DNA of 64,000 nt from Paraburkholderia xenovorans LB400. Lineage in GTDB: Bacteria > Pseudomonadota > Gammaproteobacteria > Burkholderiales > Burkholderiaceae. Positions 52,192 through 60,987 of this stretch are shown here, in pieces. The translations under genes were made by a program, and so were the position numbers. A model generated the notes under the pieces. The model did no database searches, was not told the origin of the DNA, and saw only the letters and a program-made list of their open reading frames with translations. Every line of letters begins with the position of its first letter. Within the stretch, counting starts at the first letter, position 1. Location: contig NC_007951.1 in assembly GCF_000013645.1 (NCBI RefSeq), positions 1,488,001 through 1,552,000 on the forward strand, read 5' to 3'.

Positions 52192-53265
52192 ATGGCCGAC
52201 GACCTGACGTTGATTATGGACAGCGCAAGCGTGGGCGGCTGGACGAAGATCCGCGTTACGCGTGGCATCGAGCGCTTGCCGAGTGACTTCGAAATCGAGA
52301 TGACCGAGAAGTATCCGGACGACCTCGAGCAGATCAGCGTCATCCCCGGTGAGAGCTGCTCGGTGGCGATCGGGACGGACGTGGTGATCACCGGCTACGT
52401 CGATCGGGTAATTCCAGGCTTCGACCGTAAGTCTCACCGTATTCGTGTGGTGGGCCGGGGTAAATGTCAGGATCTCGTTGATTGCAGTGCGGAATGGGAA
52501 GGCGGCCAGATCAGCGGATCCAACGCGTTGCAGATTGCGCAGAGGCTGGCCGCGCCATACGGCATCACCGTCACGAGCGACGGCAACGACGGGCCGAGCA
52601 TCCCGCAGATCAACCTGATGATCGGTGAGACCGCTTTCGAGGTGATCGAGCGCATATCGCGATACGCAGGGCTACTCGCTTACGACCTTCCGGACGGGAA
52701 TTTGCGGCTCGCGCGCGCTGGCGTCGATTCCCACAGTTCGGGCCTTGCACAAGGCCAGAACGTCGAGGAGGCGGAATTTGAATGGAGCACCGACCTGCGT
52801 TATTCGGAGATCGATGCGTACCTTCTGACAATGCAAACGATGGGTGACGCCGGCGCGAACCTCGTACCGGTCGCAACCGCTACTGACGCCACCGTCGATC
52901 GGCACCGCAAGCTCTATATCGTCTCCGAGCAGGTGCAGGCTGGCCGGAACATCGCGCAGGAGCGGGCGAATTGGGAGGCGGCCCGGCGGGCCGGAAGGTC
53001 ACAGATGGTGCATGCGCGAGTGGACAGCTGGCGCGATGGCGACGGGATGCTCTGGACGCCCAATATGCTGGTGCCGGTCGCGCTGCCGTTCCTGAAGATT
53101 CCCGAAGAGACCTTCATGCTCATTTCCGAGGTTACTTATCTGCTCGACGACGATGGCACGCATGCCCAACTGGTGTTGATGCCGCCGGATGCGTTCAAAC
53201 CGGAGCCGACGATCCTGCAGCCGCTTTCGCCAGACGTCGTGATCGGCGCGCCGAACGCACCGTGA
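52192..53265 (+). CDS. baseplate hub protein (Mu gpP / gp44-like)
   Basis: 357 residues. GGWTKIRVTRGIERLPSDFEIEMTE, VVGRGKCQDLVDCSAEW and RTGDGMLWTPNMLV-like segments are typical of the gpD/gp44 hub family. It forms the trimeric hub beneath the tail tube. Two bases after the DNA circularisation gene. Confidence 0.92.
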   Translation: MADDLTLIMDSASVGGWTKIRVTRGIERLPSDFEIEMTEKYPDDLEQISVIPGESCSVAIGTDVVITGYVDRVIPGFDRKSHRIRVVGRGKCQDLVDCSAEWEGGQISGSNALQIAQRLAAPYGITVTSDGNDGPSIPQINLMIGETAFEVIERISRYAGLLAYDLPDGNLRLARAGVDSHSSGLAQGQNVEEAEFEWSTDLRYSEIDAYLLTMQTMGDAGANLVPVATATDATVDRHRKLYIVSEQVQAGRNIAQERANWEAARRAGRSQMVHARVDSWRDGDGMLWTPNMLVPVALPFLKIPEETFMLISEVTYLLDDDGTHAQLVLMPPDAFKPEPTILQPLSPDVVIGAPNAP

Positions 53266-53825
53266 AAGCCTATCTCGACAGGACTGCGAGGCGCGTAATG
53301 AGCGCGCTCGCGCAAGGCCTCGTGAAATTGGTGAATGACAGCGCCGGCATTCAGTTCATGCAGGTCAAGTTCAACCCGCTGCAAACCATCGATAACCTGC
53401 CGCGCTGCGCCGAGTACGGGCTCACGTCGAATCCGCCAGAAGATTCGGACGCAGTTGTGGCGTTTGCCGGTGGCGATCGCTCGAACGGTGTGGTGATCGC
53501 GACTGGAAACGCGAAATACCGCATGAGGCAACTCTCGACTGGCGAGGTGGCCATTCACGACAACATCGGGCAGTCGGTATATCTGACGGCGGAAGGCATC
53601 GTGATCAATGGCGGCGGAAATCCACTGACGGTCACTAATACCCCGAAGGTAAGGATGGAAACGGCGTTGATGGAATGTACCGGTGACATCGTGGACAACT
53701 GCGACACGAACGGCCGCAGCATGGCAGCGGACCGAGTCATCTTCGATGGCCATGAGCACGACGTCAAAAACGTGCAGGGCGGCTCGAGCACGATCACATC
53801 TGAAAAACCGACGCAGCAGGAATAA
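53262..53825 (+). CDS. baseplate assembly protein V (Mu gp45-like spike)
   Basis: 187 residues from a GTG overlapping the hub stop. AEYGLTSNPPEDSDAVVAFAGGDRSNGVVIATG is the gpV/gp45 OB-fold; the C-terminal beta repeats (EVAIHDNIGQSVYLTAEGIVING) form the spike shaft, and the terminal His residues (DGHEHDVKN) may coordinate iron at the tip. Confidence 0.92.
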   Translation: MKAYLDRTARRVMSALAQGLVKLVNDSAGIQFMQVKFNPLQTIDNLPRCAEYGLTSNPPEDSDAVVAFAGGDRSNGVVIATGNAKYRMRQLSTGEVAIHDNIGQSVYLTAEGIVINGGGNPLTVTNTPKVRMETALMECTGDIVDNCDTNGRSMAADRVIFDGHEHDVKNVQGGSSTITSEKPTQQE

Positions 53826-53828
53826 CCC

Positions 53829-54278
53829 ATGCCGGATATCTCTCTTGTATGGGACGTCGACAACAGCCGCGGCGACTGGCAGCTTGTCGGGCCGGTGCTG
53901 CTCACCGGCAACGATCTGGCCAGCGCGGCGTTGATCAGCCTCTTCTCTGACCGGATCGCAAACCCGGACGACGTCATTCCTGACGGCACCGACGACCCGC
54001 GAGGGTGGTGGGGTGACCTCGGCGAGGATCAGCCGATCGGCTCGCGCCTGTGGCTTCTCTCGCGCGCGAAACAGACGCAGGAGACCCTGAATAACGCGGT
54101 CGACTATTCGCGTGAGGCGTTGCAGTGGTTTATCGATGACGGAGTGGTGGCGCGCATCGATGTCTTTGCGCAGTGGGTGCGCACGTCGTTCCTCGGACTG
54201 CAGGTCATCTTCTATAACCAAGACGGCACTACCGCAGCTGCTCTCAGCTATGCGTGGGCCTGGAACCAGATCGCCTGA
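53829..54278 (+). CDS. baseplate wedge protein (Mu gp46-like)
   Basis: 149 residues. DWQLVGPVLLTGNDLASAALISLFSDR and DPRGWWGDLGEDQPIGSRLWLL with RAKQTQETLNNAVDYSREAL are the GP46 signature. A structural component of the baseplate wedge. Confidence 0.93.
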   Translation: MPDISLVWDVDNSRGDWQLVGPVLLTGNDLASAALISLFSDRIANPDDVIPDGTDDPRGWWGDLGEDQPIGSRLWLLSRAKQTQETLNNAVDYSREALQWFIDDGVVARIDVFAQWVRTSFLGLQVIFYNQDGTTAAALSYAWAWNQIA

Positions 54279-54279
54279 C

Positions 54280-55440
54280 ATGCCATATGCACGGAAAACA
54301 CTCGCGCAGATCCGGTCTGACGCGATGGCGGACATTGCGGCCGCGCTGCAGGGCTCGGATCCTCTCCTGCGGTTCGCGGCGCTAAAAATCATCGGGGTTG
54401 TGCTCGCGGGCATGACCAACGAGGAATACGGGTACCTCGACTGGATTGCGAAACAGACGAACCCTTTCACGGCCGACGACGAGTACCTCGAGGCGTGGGG
54501 GGCACTGAAGAAGGTCTATCGCAAGGATGCGAGCGCCGCGAGCCTGTCAGCGACGTTCACGGGCGTCGCCGGCAAGCTGCTCGACGACGGTACGCCGGTG
54601 GTGCGAAGCGACGGAGCAACCTACACCACGTCGGGCACGCAGACCGTCGTCGGGACTTCGGTCACAGTGACGATCGTGGCCGACGTCGCGGGGGCTGCCG
54701 GCAATGCGGATCCCGGTACCGTCGTCGCTCTCGACATCGCAGTCGACGGCATTCAGTCAACCGGCGCAGTCATTGGCACAGTTTCGTCGGGCGCCGATAT
54801 CGAGGACCAGGAGGATTATCGCGCGCGCGTATTGGCGAAGTATCAGCAGCCTCCGCAGGGCGGCGCGGCGCCGGATTATGTGGAATGGGCGACTGACGTC
54901 GCTGGCGTCACACGCGCATGGTGCGCGCCCAACGGCTTCGGCGCTGGAACTGTGGTCGTGTACGTCATGCTCGATGACGCGCAGGCAGCGCATGGTGGCT
55001 TTCCGCAAGGCACCGACGGGGTGTCGCAACACGATCAGGGGCCCGGTGGTCTGCCGCGTGGAACGGTAGCGACCGGTGATCAGTTAGTTGTCGCCGATGC
55101 AATCGTCACGCTCCAGCCGGGTACGGCGCTCGTATGGATTTGTTCACCTGTCGAGAACGTACTGTCGTTCGAACTGACCGGGTCGGCAGGATGGTCGACG
55201 GCGATCCGGAACGCGGTCAAGGCGCAGATTTCTGATGTCTTCTTTCGCAACGGCGATCCGCGCGGCGGCACGATCGACAGATCGGATATCAATTCGGCGA
55301 TCGCTGCAGTGCCAGGAACCGCTGGTTTCGTCATTACTTCCATCACCGGCGTGATATCCGGCACGCCGACCACATACCCCGCAAATATCACCGGCAGTTT
55401 CGGCTCGCTGCCCGTGCTCGGGGAAGTCACTTTCGGCTGA
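54280..55440 (+). CDS. baseplate J protein (Mu gp47-like)
   Basis: 386 residues from the ATG at 54280. It has the Baseplate_J pattern: WIAKQTNPFTADDEYLEAWGALKKV, GVAGKLLDDGTPVVRSDGATY and SSGADIEDQEDYRARVLAKYQQPPQGGA. Forms the ring around the hub. Confidence 0.95.
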   Translation: MPYARKTLAQIRSDAMADIAAALQGSDPLLRFAALKIIGVVLAGMTNEEYGYLDWIAKQTNPFTADDEYLEAWGALKKVYRKDASAASLSATFTGVAGKLLDDGTPVVRSDGATYTTSGTQTVVGTSVTVTIVADVAGAAGNADPGTVVALDIAVDGIQSTGAVIGTVSSGADIEDQEDYRARVLAKYQQPPQGGAAPDYVEWATDVAGVTRAWCAPNGFGAGTVVVYVMLDDAQAAHGGFPQGTDGVSQHDQGPGGLPRGTVATGDQLVVADAIVTLQPGTALVWICSPVENVLSFELTGSAGWSTAIRNAVKAQISDVFFRNGDPRGGTIDRSDINSAIAAVPGTAGFVITSITGVISGTPTTYPANITGSFGSLPVLGEVTFG

Positions 55441-55446
55441 AGACCC

Positions 55447-56094
55447 ATGCTCGCTCCGAATCTCACTGCCGACGATTTTCTGTTGGCGCTACAGGCGCTT
55501 ATGCCTCGCGGCCGCGTATGGCCGCGCGACGCCGATGCGGTGCAGACAAAGACACTTTCTGGTTGCGCGCCCACGTATGTCCGGTTGACGAACCGTGCGA
55601 ATGAGTTGCTCGTCGATGGCTTTCCCGCGACCGCATATGAACTGCTGCCCGAATGGGAGTCGTCACTCGGGCTGCCAGACCCATGCGCCGGTGCGGCGCC
55701 GACCATTCCGCAGCGTCAGGCGCAGGTAGTCGCCCGCTTTGCCAATAGCGGCGGCCAGTCGCTCGCTTACTTCATCGAATATGCGGCGAGTCTTGGCTAC
55801 ACGGTAACCATCGAGCAATACATACAGGCGCGCGCGGGCCTTCTCAAGGCCGGTGACCCGTGCTGTGGCTATGACTGGAACTTCGCATGGAAGATCACTG
55901 CGCCTTTCCAGTCATTCACATATGCGGTCGCTGGAGCGATGGGCGCCGGCGATCCTCTGGTGGCATGGGGAAATGATGTTCTCGAGTGCGAGCTCAGGGC
56001 AATCAAGCCTGCTCACACAATTCCGATTTTTGCCTACGGCTTTACTGGGACCTTAGACGGCACCTTCACTCTTGATGAGTCAGCTCTCGCATGA
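55447..56094 (+). CDS. DUF2313 tail protein (Mu gp48-like)
   Basis: 215 residues. ALMPRGRVWPRD, then ATAYELLPEWESSLGLPDPC and IPQRQAQVVARFAN, are diagnostic of DUF2313/YmfQ. It links baseplate and fibres. Overlaps the next gene by four bases. Confidence 0.94.
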   Translation: MLAPNLTADDFLLALQALMPRGRVWPRDADAVQTKTLSGCAPTYVRLTNRANELLVDGFPATAYELLPEWESSLGLPDPCAGAAPTIPQRQAQVVARFANSGGQSLAYFIEYAASLGYTVTIEQYIQARAGLLKAGDPCCGYDWNFAWKITAPFQSFTYAVAGAMGAGDPLVAWGNDVLECELRAIKPAHTIPIFAYGFTGTLDGTFTLDESALA

Positions 56095-57158
56095 ATGACA
56101 TCCTGAAGAAAAGTAAATGGCTTGCTGTGAAGCTGATCGCTGCGTTCACACTGGTGCTAGTGGCGTCTAATGCTGGTGCGCAATTTACACCTGGTCAGAT
56201 CCTCACAGCCAGCCAGCTCAATGCTGCGCTGGCGGTCAAGACTAACAATGCGAGCGCCGCGATCACCGGCGGGACAATCACCGGTCTCTCTTCTCCGCTG
56301 CCGGTTGCGTCGGGCGGGACGGGAGCGACGAGCCTCGCCGCTCTGTTTACGCCATCGAATCTAGCGGTCCAGGCGGCCAATACGGTGCTGGCGAATGTCA
56401 CATCAACATCGGCCTCGCCGACGGCATTCGTGATGCCGAGCTGCAGCACGGCAAACAGCGCGCTTCAATATACGAGTGGAACGGGATTCACATGCATCAC
56501 GAATAGCGCGTTGACGACCGCGACGCTTGCGCAGTTTGCTGCGACAACTTCGGCTCAGTTGGCCGGGGTGATCTCGGACGAGACGGGCAGCGGATCGCTG
56601 GTATTTGGAACGAATCCATCCATTTCGGGCGCAACAACTACAGGCGGCTCGATCAACAATACGCCGATCGGCGCTACGACGGCCAATACCGGCAAGTTCA
56701 CGACACTTCAGACAACTGGCGCGTACACGCCTTCAAGTACGGCCGGGATTGTTGGTACGACAACGAATGACAGTGCGAATGCGGGGAGCATCGGAGAAAG
56801 ATTTGATCCAACCGCTGGCAGCACGTCGATTACTTCGGCCACGCCGACGAACATCATTTCCCAGAGCTTGACGGCCGGGGACTGGGACTGCGAAGGATAT
56901 GTTTACGTCCTCATGGGATCGGGAGCTACGGGAACGATCTTCGTCGCTGGCATAGGCACCGTATCAGCCACTTTGCCGGCCGCGCCGAACATTACTCAGA
57001 CATCGCTCTCTATTCCACCGTCTGGAGCCATGTCGTTTCCGGTTTGGGCGTCATTCCAGCTGGCCAGCACAACGACGGTATATCTCGTCGGGTATGCAAC
57101 TTTCTCCGGTGGCACGGCGACGACGCAAGGCCGTCTCCACTGTCGGAGACCACGGTAA
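56091..57158 (+). CDS. fibre-like protein with N-terminal signal-peptide-like helix
   Basis: 355 residues. The N-terminus (KKSKWLAVKLIAAFTLVLVASNAGAQ) reads as a signal peptide, yet the body (LPVASGGTGATSLAALF, QAANTVLANVTS, TATLAQFAATTSAQLAGVISDETG) is the usual phage tail-fibre shaft repeat. The C-terminal ~110 residues form a beta-rich tip domain. Either the helix is a structural insertion element or the protein is exported; unresolved. Confidence 0.7.
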   Translation: MNDILKKSKWLAVKLIAAFTLVLVASNAGAQFTPGQILTASQLNAALAVKTNNASAAITGGTITGLSSPLPVASGGTGATSLAALFTPSNLAVQAANTVLANVTSTSASPTAFVMPSCSTANSALQYTSGTGFTCITNSALTTATLAQFAATTSAQLAGVISDETGSGSLVFGTNPSISGATTTGGSINNTPIGATTANTGKFTTLQTTGAYTPSSTAGIVGTTTNDSANAGSIGERFDPTAGSTSITSATPTNIISQSLTAGDWDCEGYVYVLMGSGATGTIFVAGIGTVSATLPAAPNITQTSLSIPPSGAMSFPVWASFQLASTTTVYLVGYATFSGGTATTQGRLHCRRPR

Positions 57159-57179
57159 TTCCTTCCTTATATTTTAGAG

Positions 57180-57196
57180 GCCCGCTTGATGCGGGC
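57180..57196 (+). terminator. hairpin between fibre genes
   Basis: GCCCGC-TTGAT-GCGGGC with no T-run directly after. It may be an mRNA-protecting hairpin or a weak terminator. Confidence 0.4.
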
Positions 57197-57239
57197 TCAT
57201 TGCATTTGACAGCGTCGTTGTCGACGCATAAGAGGCCAC

Positions 57240-58202
57240 ATGTTTCGAATCGACGATGCAACCGCCGCCAGTTCACTACCCGTACCGGAAGCTCCTGGCC
57301 CCGAAGGCTACTTCACCGAAGGCAATCCAGCTGGCGGGACACCTGCGACGAACGTGCGCGGGTCATGGCTAAACATGATTCAGGAAGAGCTATGCGCGAT
57401 CCTTGCAGCGGCCGGCATTGCTCGCTCAAAGACGAGCTACAACCAGGTCAATACCGCTCTGCAGAAAATGTATAGTCCCGTTGTAGGTAGCTCGCGCAAT
57501 CTGGCAATGAGCGTGGCAGCCGCATCGGCTACGGCTACTCTCACTGCAGATGAGATTGTTGTGGGCACCGAGCTGGGTGGCCAGAAGTACGTCCTGCCGA
57601 GCTTCAACAAGACCATCAACCTCGCGACGACCGGCGCGGGCGGCATGGACACAGGCACGGCACCCATCTCGGGCTTCGTTGCGCTATACGCGATCTACAA
57701 CCCGACGACTCAGACGTCCGCACTACTGGCGACGAATGCGACAAGCGCAGTCCAGCCTAACGTGTATGGCGGTGGGAATATGCCGAGCGGCTACACGGCG
57801 AGCGCGCTTCTTTCGGTTTGGGCGACAAACGCCAGTTCGCAGTTTATTGTTGGTGGCTTGCACGACCGCTATCATTTTTTTGCGCCGCGCCAGTTCCTCA
57901 ATACCAGCACGGTCAATGGCTCGTTGACATCCACGCCATGCACGGTCATCCCAAAGAACGCGGTTCGGACGACCATCGCCGCGCAGACTGCGTCGAGCGT
58001 TACGACGGGCATGAACCTGATCATTGCAGCTGATGCAAGCGGAACTGGTCAGAAAGTGACCGGCGGATATTCACAGCCCGGTACTGGCATCCCCGGCAAC
58101 TTTGATCTAGACGTGCTTACGCCCCAGACTGTGTTCACGCAGATGGCCATCGCATCTGGCACTCTCACTTCGACGGCCAGCGCGGTCGGATACTGGATTT
58201 AA
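57240..58202 (+). CDS. tail fibre protein
   Basis: 320 residues. The opening FRIDDATAASSLPVPEAPGPEGYFTEGNPAGGTPATNVRGSWLNMIQEEL is a common N-terminal fibre domain that docks on the baseplate. The rest is beta-rich, with no chaperone-like tail. Probably the receptor-binding protein. Confidence 0.82.
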   Translation: MFRIDDATAASSLPVPEAPGPEGYFTEGNPAGGTPATNVRGSWLNMIQEELCAILAAAGIARSKTSYNQVNTALQKMYSPVVGSSRNLAMSVAAASATATLTADEIVVGTELGGQKYVLPSFNKTINLATTGAGGMDTGTAPISGFVALYAIYNPTTQTSALLATNATSAVQPNVYGGGNMPSGYTASALLSVWATNASSQFIVGGLHDRYHFFAPRQFLNTSTVNGSLTSTPCTVIPKNAVRTTIAAQTASSVTTGMNLIIAADASGTGQKVTGGYSQPGTGIPGNFDLDVLTPQTVFTQMAIASGTLTSTASAVGYWI

Positions 58203-58205
58203 ATC

Positions 58206-58409
58206 ATGACGACTATCAACGTTCAATTCGCAGACAGCACACAAACGGCGATCGTGTCATTTTTTTCGGGGGCGCCCGATCCAGAATTCTGGTCTAACTG
58301 CGGCACGGTGGACACTTCCGATCCGCGTTGGGCCGCATATTACGCTGAACAACAGAAATTCTTTCCGCCGATTCGGGGACTGCCGGAACCCACGATCGAT
58401 GTGACCTAA
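58206..58409 (+). CDS. small hypothetical fibre-associated protein
   Basis: 67 residues three bases after the fibre stop, in the usual place of a fibre assembly factor. TINVQFADSTQTAIVSFF and a Trp-rich middle. Its end overlaps the leftward methyltransferase gene. Not recognised. Confidence 0.55.
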   Translation: MTTINVQFADSTQTAIVSFFSGAPDPEFWSNCGTVDTSDPRWAAYYAEQQKFFPPIRGLPEPTIDVT

Positions 58410-59266
58410 GCTTTGATAATCAGCCCCTGCCCAGTCGGAAGGCTTGCGACAGGGACATTGTTTCGAGCGCTCCAATCATCCATGCCTTCTTTCTGCGGTT
58501 GATAGCCGTAGTAGGCATAATCGTCGAGCAAGACGATCCCTCCTACGGAAATTCTCTCCCACATGCATTCAATTGCGGCTACCTCAGGCGGGCTGCAGTT
58601 TAGGTCAAGATGAAGGAATGCGATTTCCGTCGAGCGAATCTCGGCCAAGGTTTCAGGGATGCTGCCGACGATAATTCTCTTGTTGCTCCACTCAGAAAAA
58701 TTTCCCTCGACGATAGATAGGACATCTGTGTAAAAGCCAGTATTCAACTCGTTGCGGTTTTTCTCAAGAACGCCGCCTTCTTTCTCCCGCTCTGAAACAT
58801 ATCGCTCGTCAAGGCCCTGGAATGTGTCAAGCAGGTAGAACGTACGACCATTCGCATCCCAGTTCAGGTCTTTCATAATCGCTGAGCTGAGAAAGCCACG
58901 GTTGACTCCGCACTCGACAAAATCACCCCTCACGCGAGATGCAGAACGAGCAGCCCAAAGACCGATGTGAATGCGCCAATACCATTGATAGTCCGCTCCC
59001 GCCGCCTGCATCCCGCGCGCATAGGCCGATTTGAATCTCGCGTCGCCCATGAAGTCATGGTTATGGGTCGACACCAAACCGTCGAACTCATAAGACTCGT
59101 CGATTTTCGGCCGCAAAATCGACGAGATTTTTCTATAAGCGCGCTTTTCGGCGTAGCCGTATTTCAGGTAATGCTCGATCGGGTCGACTCCAGCCGACCT
59201 CACATCTGGGTTAAGCGACAGATAGTCATCGGCGTTGAAATCATCTGGCAGCGTGACTTGCGACAT
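58406..59266 (-). CDS. TylF/MycF-like O-methyltransferase, phage-borne
   Basis: 286 residues from the ATG at 59266 with AGGA upstream. The N-terminal ~40 residues (DDYLSLNPDVRSAGVDPIEHYLKYGYAEKRAY) match a module found in glycan-modifying enzymes. The rest is a class I SAM-dependent fold: GDFVECGVNRGFLSSAI (SAM loop), FYLLDTFQGLDE, and the metal-site region IAFLHLDLNCSPPEVAAI, as in macrocin O-methyltransferase. It may methylate a surface sugar of the lysogen. Confidence 0.82.
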   Translation of the reverse strand: MSQVTLPDDFNADDYLSLNPDVRSAGVDPIEHYLKYGYAEKRAYRKISSILRPKIDESYEFDGLVSTHNHDFMGDARFKSAYARGMQAAGADYQWYWRIHIGLWAARSASRVRGDFVECGVNRGFLSSAIMKDLNWDANGRTFYLLDTFQGLDERYVSEREKEGGVLEKNRNELNTGFYTDVLSIVEGNFSEWSNKRIIVGSIPETLAEIRSTEIAFLHLDLNCSPPEVAAIECMWERISVGGIVLLDDYAYYGYQPQKEGMDDWSARNNVPVASLPTGQGLIIKA

Positions 59267-59325
59267 TACATTTCCTGACATGGTTCGGGCGGTTTGCATC
59301 TTACCAAAGCTTATCCGAGGGCCTC

Positions 59326-60039
59326 TCAGAACCGATATTTCGCCATCAGCACATGCGTCCCGCTCCATATCGGCTGATAGGGGTTGCTGGCGCTGCCGTT
59401 CACCTTGTTGGCGAAATACTGGTAGGCGATCGAGAAGTTGCCCCGTGCGACTGATGCGCCGACTACGTAGCCGACCAGCCACTGCGGCTTGTATTCGACA
59501 TGGATGTTTCGCGGCGTGGCGCCAGCCTCAGGAACCCAGTTGATGACGTCCTCGCTCCACGTCGAGCGGTGCAGATACGGACCGGCTTCGACGCCGAAGC
59601 GCCAGCCGCGGTAGTCGTAGTGCGGCTCGACGGTGAGCATGAAACCCTGATCGTGGCCGCTGCCGATGAATCGGCTCAGGTTGTTGCATGGGCCGCTGCA
59701 GGGATTGGACTTGTTCACGCCGACCAGATCGGGACCAACCCAGCGGCCTGAAGTCGTGTTCGTGTTGGCGCTGGGCACCATTGCATCGGTGTGGACAGTG
59801 CCAAGCCATGCCCATCCGAGATGCCAGTCGATGCCCCATGACTCTTGCTGGATGATCGGTCCAGTGAGCCCGACCTCAAACGATGGAGCCGTCAGATTGA
59901 GGCTGTGCTCGAAACCCTGCTGATACCAGAGTCCATCGGGGCCGTTGCGATATGCCGCACCGCCGATACCCGCCTCAAAGTGAATGTAGTCGCTGACGTT
60001 ATCGGCGTGCGCGGCTGCCGTTGCACAGCCGAGCGCCAT
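59326..60039 (-). CDS. outer-membrane beta-barrel-like protein
   Basis: 237 residues from the ATG at 60039, right after the XRE stop. The start gives only a short hydrophobic leader (MALGCATAAAHA); residues encoded just upstream (RWRTATVA) would complete a normal signal peptide, so the true start is uncertain. The mature part alternates Gly/aromatic strands (YIHFEAGIGGAAY, GIDWHLGWAWLGTV, FGVEAGPYLH) and ends in KYRF, the C-terminal Phe used by the BAM machine. Confidence 0.65.
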   Translation of the reverse strand: MALGCATAAAHADNVSDYIHFEAGIGGAAYRNGPDGLWYQQGFEHSLNLTAPSFEVGLTGPIIQQESWGIDWHLGWAWLGTVHTDAMVPSANTNTTSGRWVGPDLVGVNKSNPCSGPCNNLSRFIGSGHDQGFMLTVEPHYDYRGWRFGVEAGPYLHRSTWSEDVINWVPEAGATPRNIHVEYKPQWLVGYVVGASVARGNFSIAYQYFANKVNGSASNPYQPIWSGTHVLMAKYRF

Positions 60040-60041
60040 TG

Positions 60042-60335
60042 CTACGGTTGCTGTTCTCCATCGGGCGCCTGGGAATCGGCGTTCAAGTCGATCATTGCCC
60101 CGACTCGGCGCATGCGTTGTAGCACTCGCTCGATCGTCTTGTCGTCCAGTTCGAGACGGGCAGCGGCGAAAAATAGCATGTGCGGATTCATATCCCGCGG
60201 CTTCTCGCCCCCGGTGTAGTTGCGCCATTGCCGGCCGCTCGACACGCCGAACAGCGATGCCATCTTGGAGGCAGACAGGCCGAGCTCGCTCTTCAGTCGG
60301 TCGAGATCCTGCGGAGTGGGCGGGGTGTAGAGCAT
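60042..60335 (-). CDS. XRE-family transcriptional regulator
   Basis: 97 residues from the ATG at 60335. Helix-turn-helix in LDRLKSELGLSASKMASLFGVSSGRQWRNYTGG, followed by RDMNPHMLFFAAARLELDD. First gene of a leftward three-gene cassette; a 19-bp imperfect palindrome over the promoter is its likely operator. Confidence 0.8.
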   Translation of the reverse strand: MLYTPPTPQDLDRLKSELGLSASKMASLFGVSSGRQWRNYTGGEKPRDMNPHMLFFAAARLELDDKTIERVLQRMRRVGAMIDLNADSQAPDGEQQP

Positions 60336-60428
60336 GACGGGATCCAGCACCCAAACGGATGCGAAAGCAGGTTTTCATGACGGTGTCCTTTCGGATAGAC
60401 GGGCCGCGCATTTGCGCTTCCAACAAAA

Positions 60429-60460
60429 CCAAATGTAGGACGTTTGGGCCTAAGTGTCAA
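60429..60460 (-). promoter_or_regulatory. promoter and operator of the XRE / outer-membrane / methyltransferase cassette
   Basis: Read leftward: TTGACA (60460-60455), 17 bases, TACATT (60437-60432). The palindrome CCAAATGT-AGG-ACGTTTGG (60429-60447, one mismatch) covers the -10. An ATG at 60379 with AAAGGA upstream lies in the leader. Confidence 0.8.
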
Positions 60461-60485
60461 GCAGCAGAATAACCATTCGATAGAC

Positions 60486-60509
60486 AGCCGCCTGGAAGCG
60501 GCTTTTTTT
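60486..60509 (+). terminator. rho-independent terminator before the lysis genes
   Basis: AGCCGC-CTGGAA-GCGGCT followed by seven T's in all. On the + strand it lies 23 bases before the first lysis-region gene, so it may separate structural and lysis transcription. Confidence 0.82.
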
Positions 60510-60523
60510 ATTTCCGGGGATTC

Positions 60524-60919
60524 ATGGAAGACAACGCGATGAGCCTGAGCGATGACGAACTCTCCAGCCTCACTCATGAGGACCAGTGGAAGCGGAACGT
60601 CGACAAACAATTTCAAGCGTTAAACCTCAGACAGAGCAATACGGATGTCGAGATGGCGAACATCAAAAGCGATGTTGCAGAGAACACGGCGCTCACCCGT
60701 CAGATTGCGGACGACACGAAAGCAATGCGCGATGCCTGGGCCGACGGCGTTGCGATGAAGCGATTTTTCTGCAGGCTAGCCGATGCGTGGACCTTCCTGC
60801 TGCGTAAGGTCTTTCTTCCCGGGCTGGTCACAGTGCTGGTGCTGGTGATCATGAAGGCAATTCTGTGGGGCGCGACGATCCCGGAATGGGCGAGCGCGAT
60901 CTTCAAGCTGATGGGCTAG
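60524..60919 (+). CDS. coiled-coil membrane protein, XhlA-like candidate holin partner
   Basis: 131 residues. A coiled coil (about residues 20-65, DKQFQALNLRQSNTDVEMANIKSDVAENTALTRQI) precedes one transmembrane helix (VFLPGLVTVLVLVIMKAIL) near the C-terminus. The plan recalls haemolysin XhlA-like lysis accessory proteins. An ATG at 60539 is an alternative start. Confidence 0.6.
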   Translation: MEDNAMSLSDDELSSLTHEDQWKRNVDKQFQALNLRQSNTDVEMANIKSDVAENTALTRQIADDTKAMRDAWADGVAMKRFFCRLADAWTFLLRKVFLPGLVTVLVLVIMKAILWGATIPEWASAIFKLMG

Positions 60920-60987
60920 CGACGCACGCCGTCCGTGCAATTTCCTTTCTTTTAATCCGCGCACAGACCGTCGCGCTGGAGATCCCC

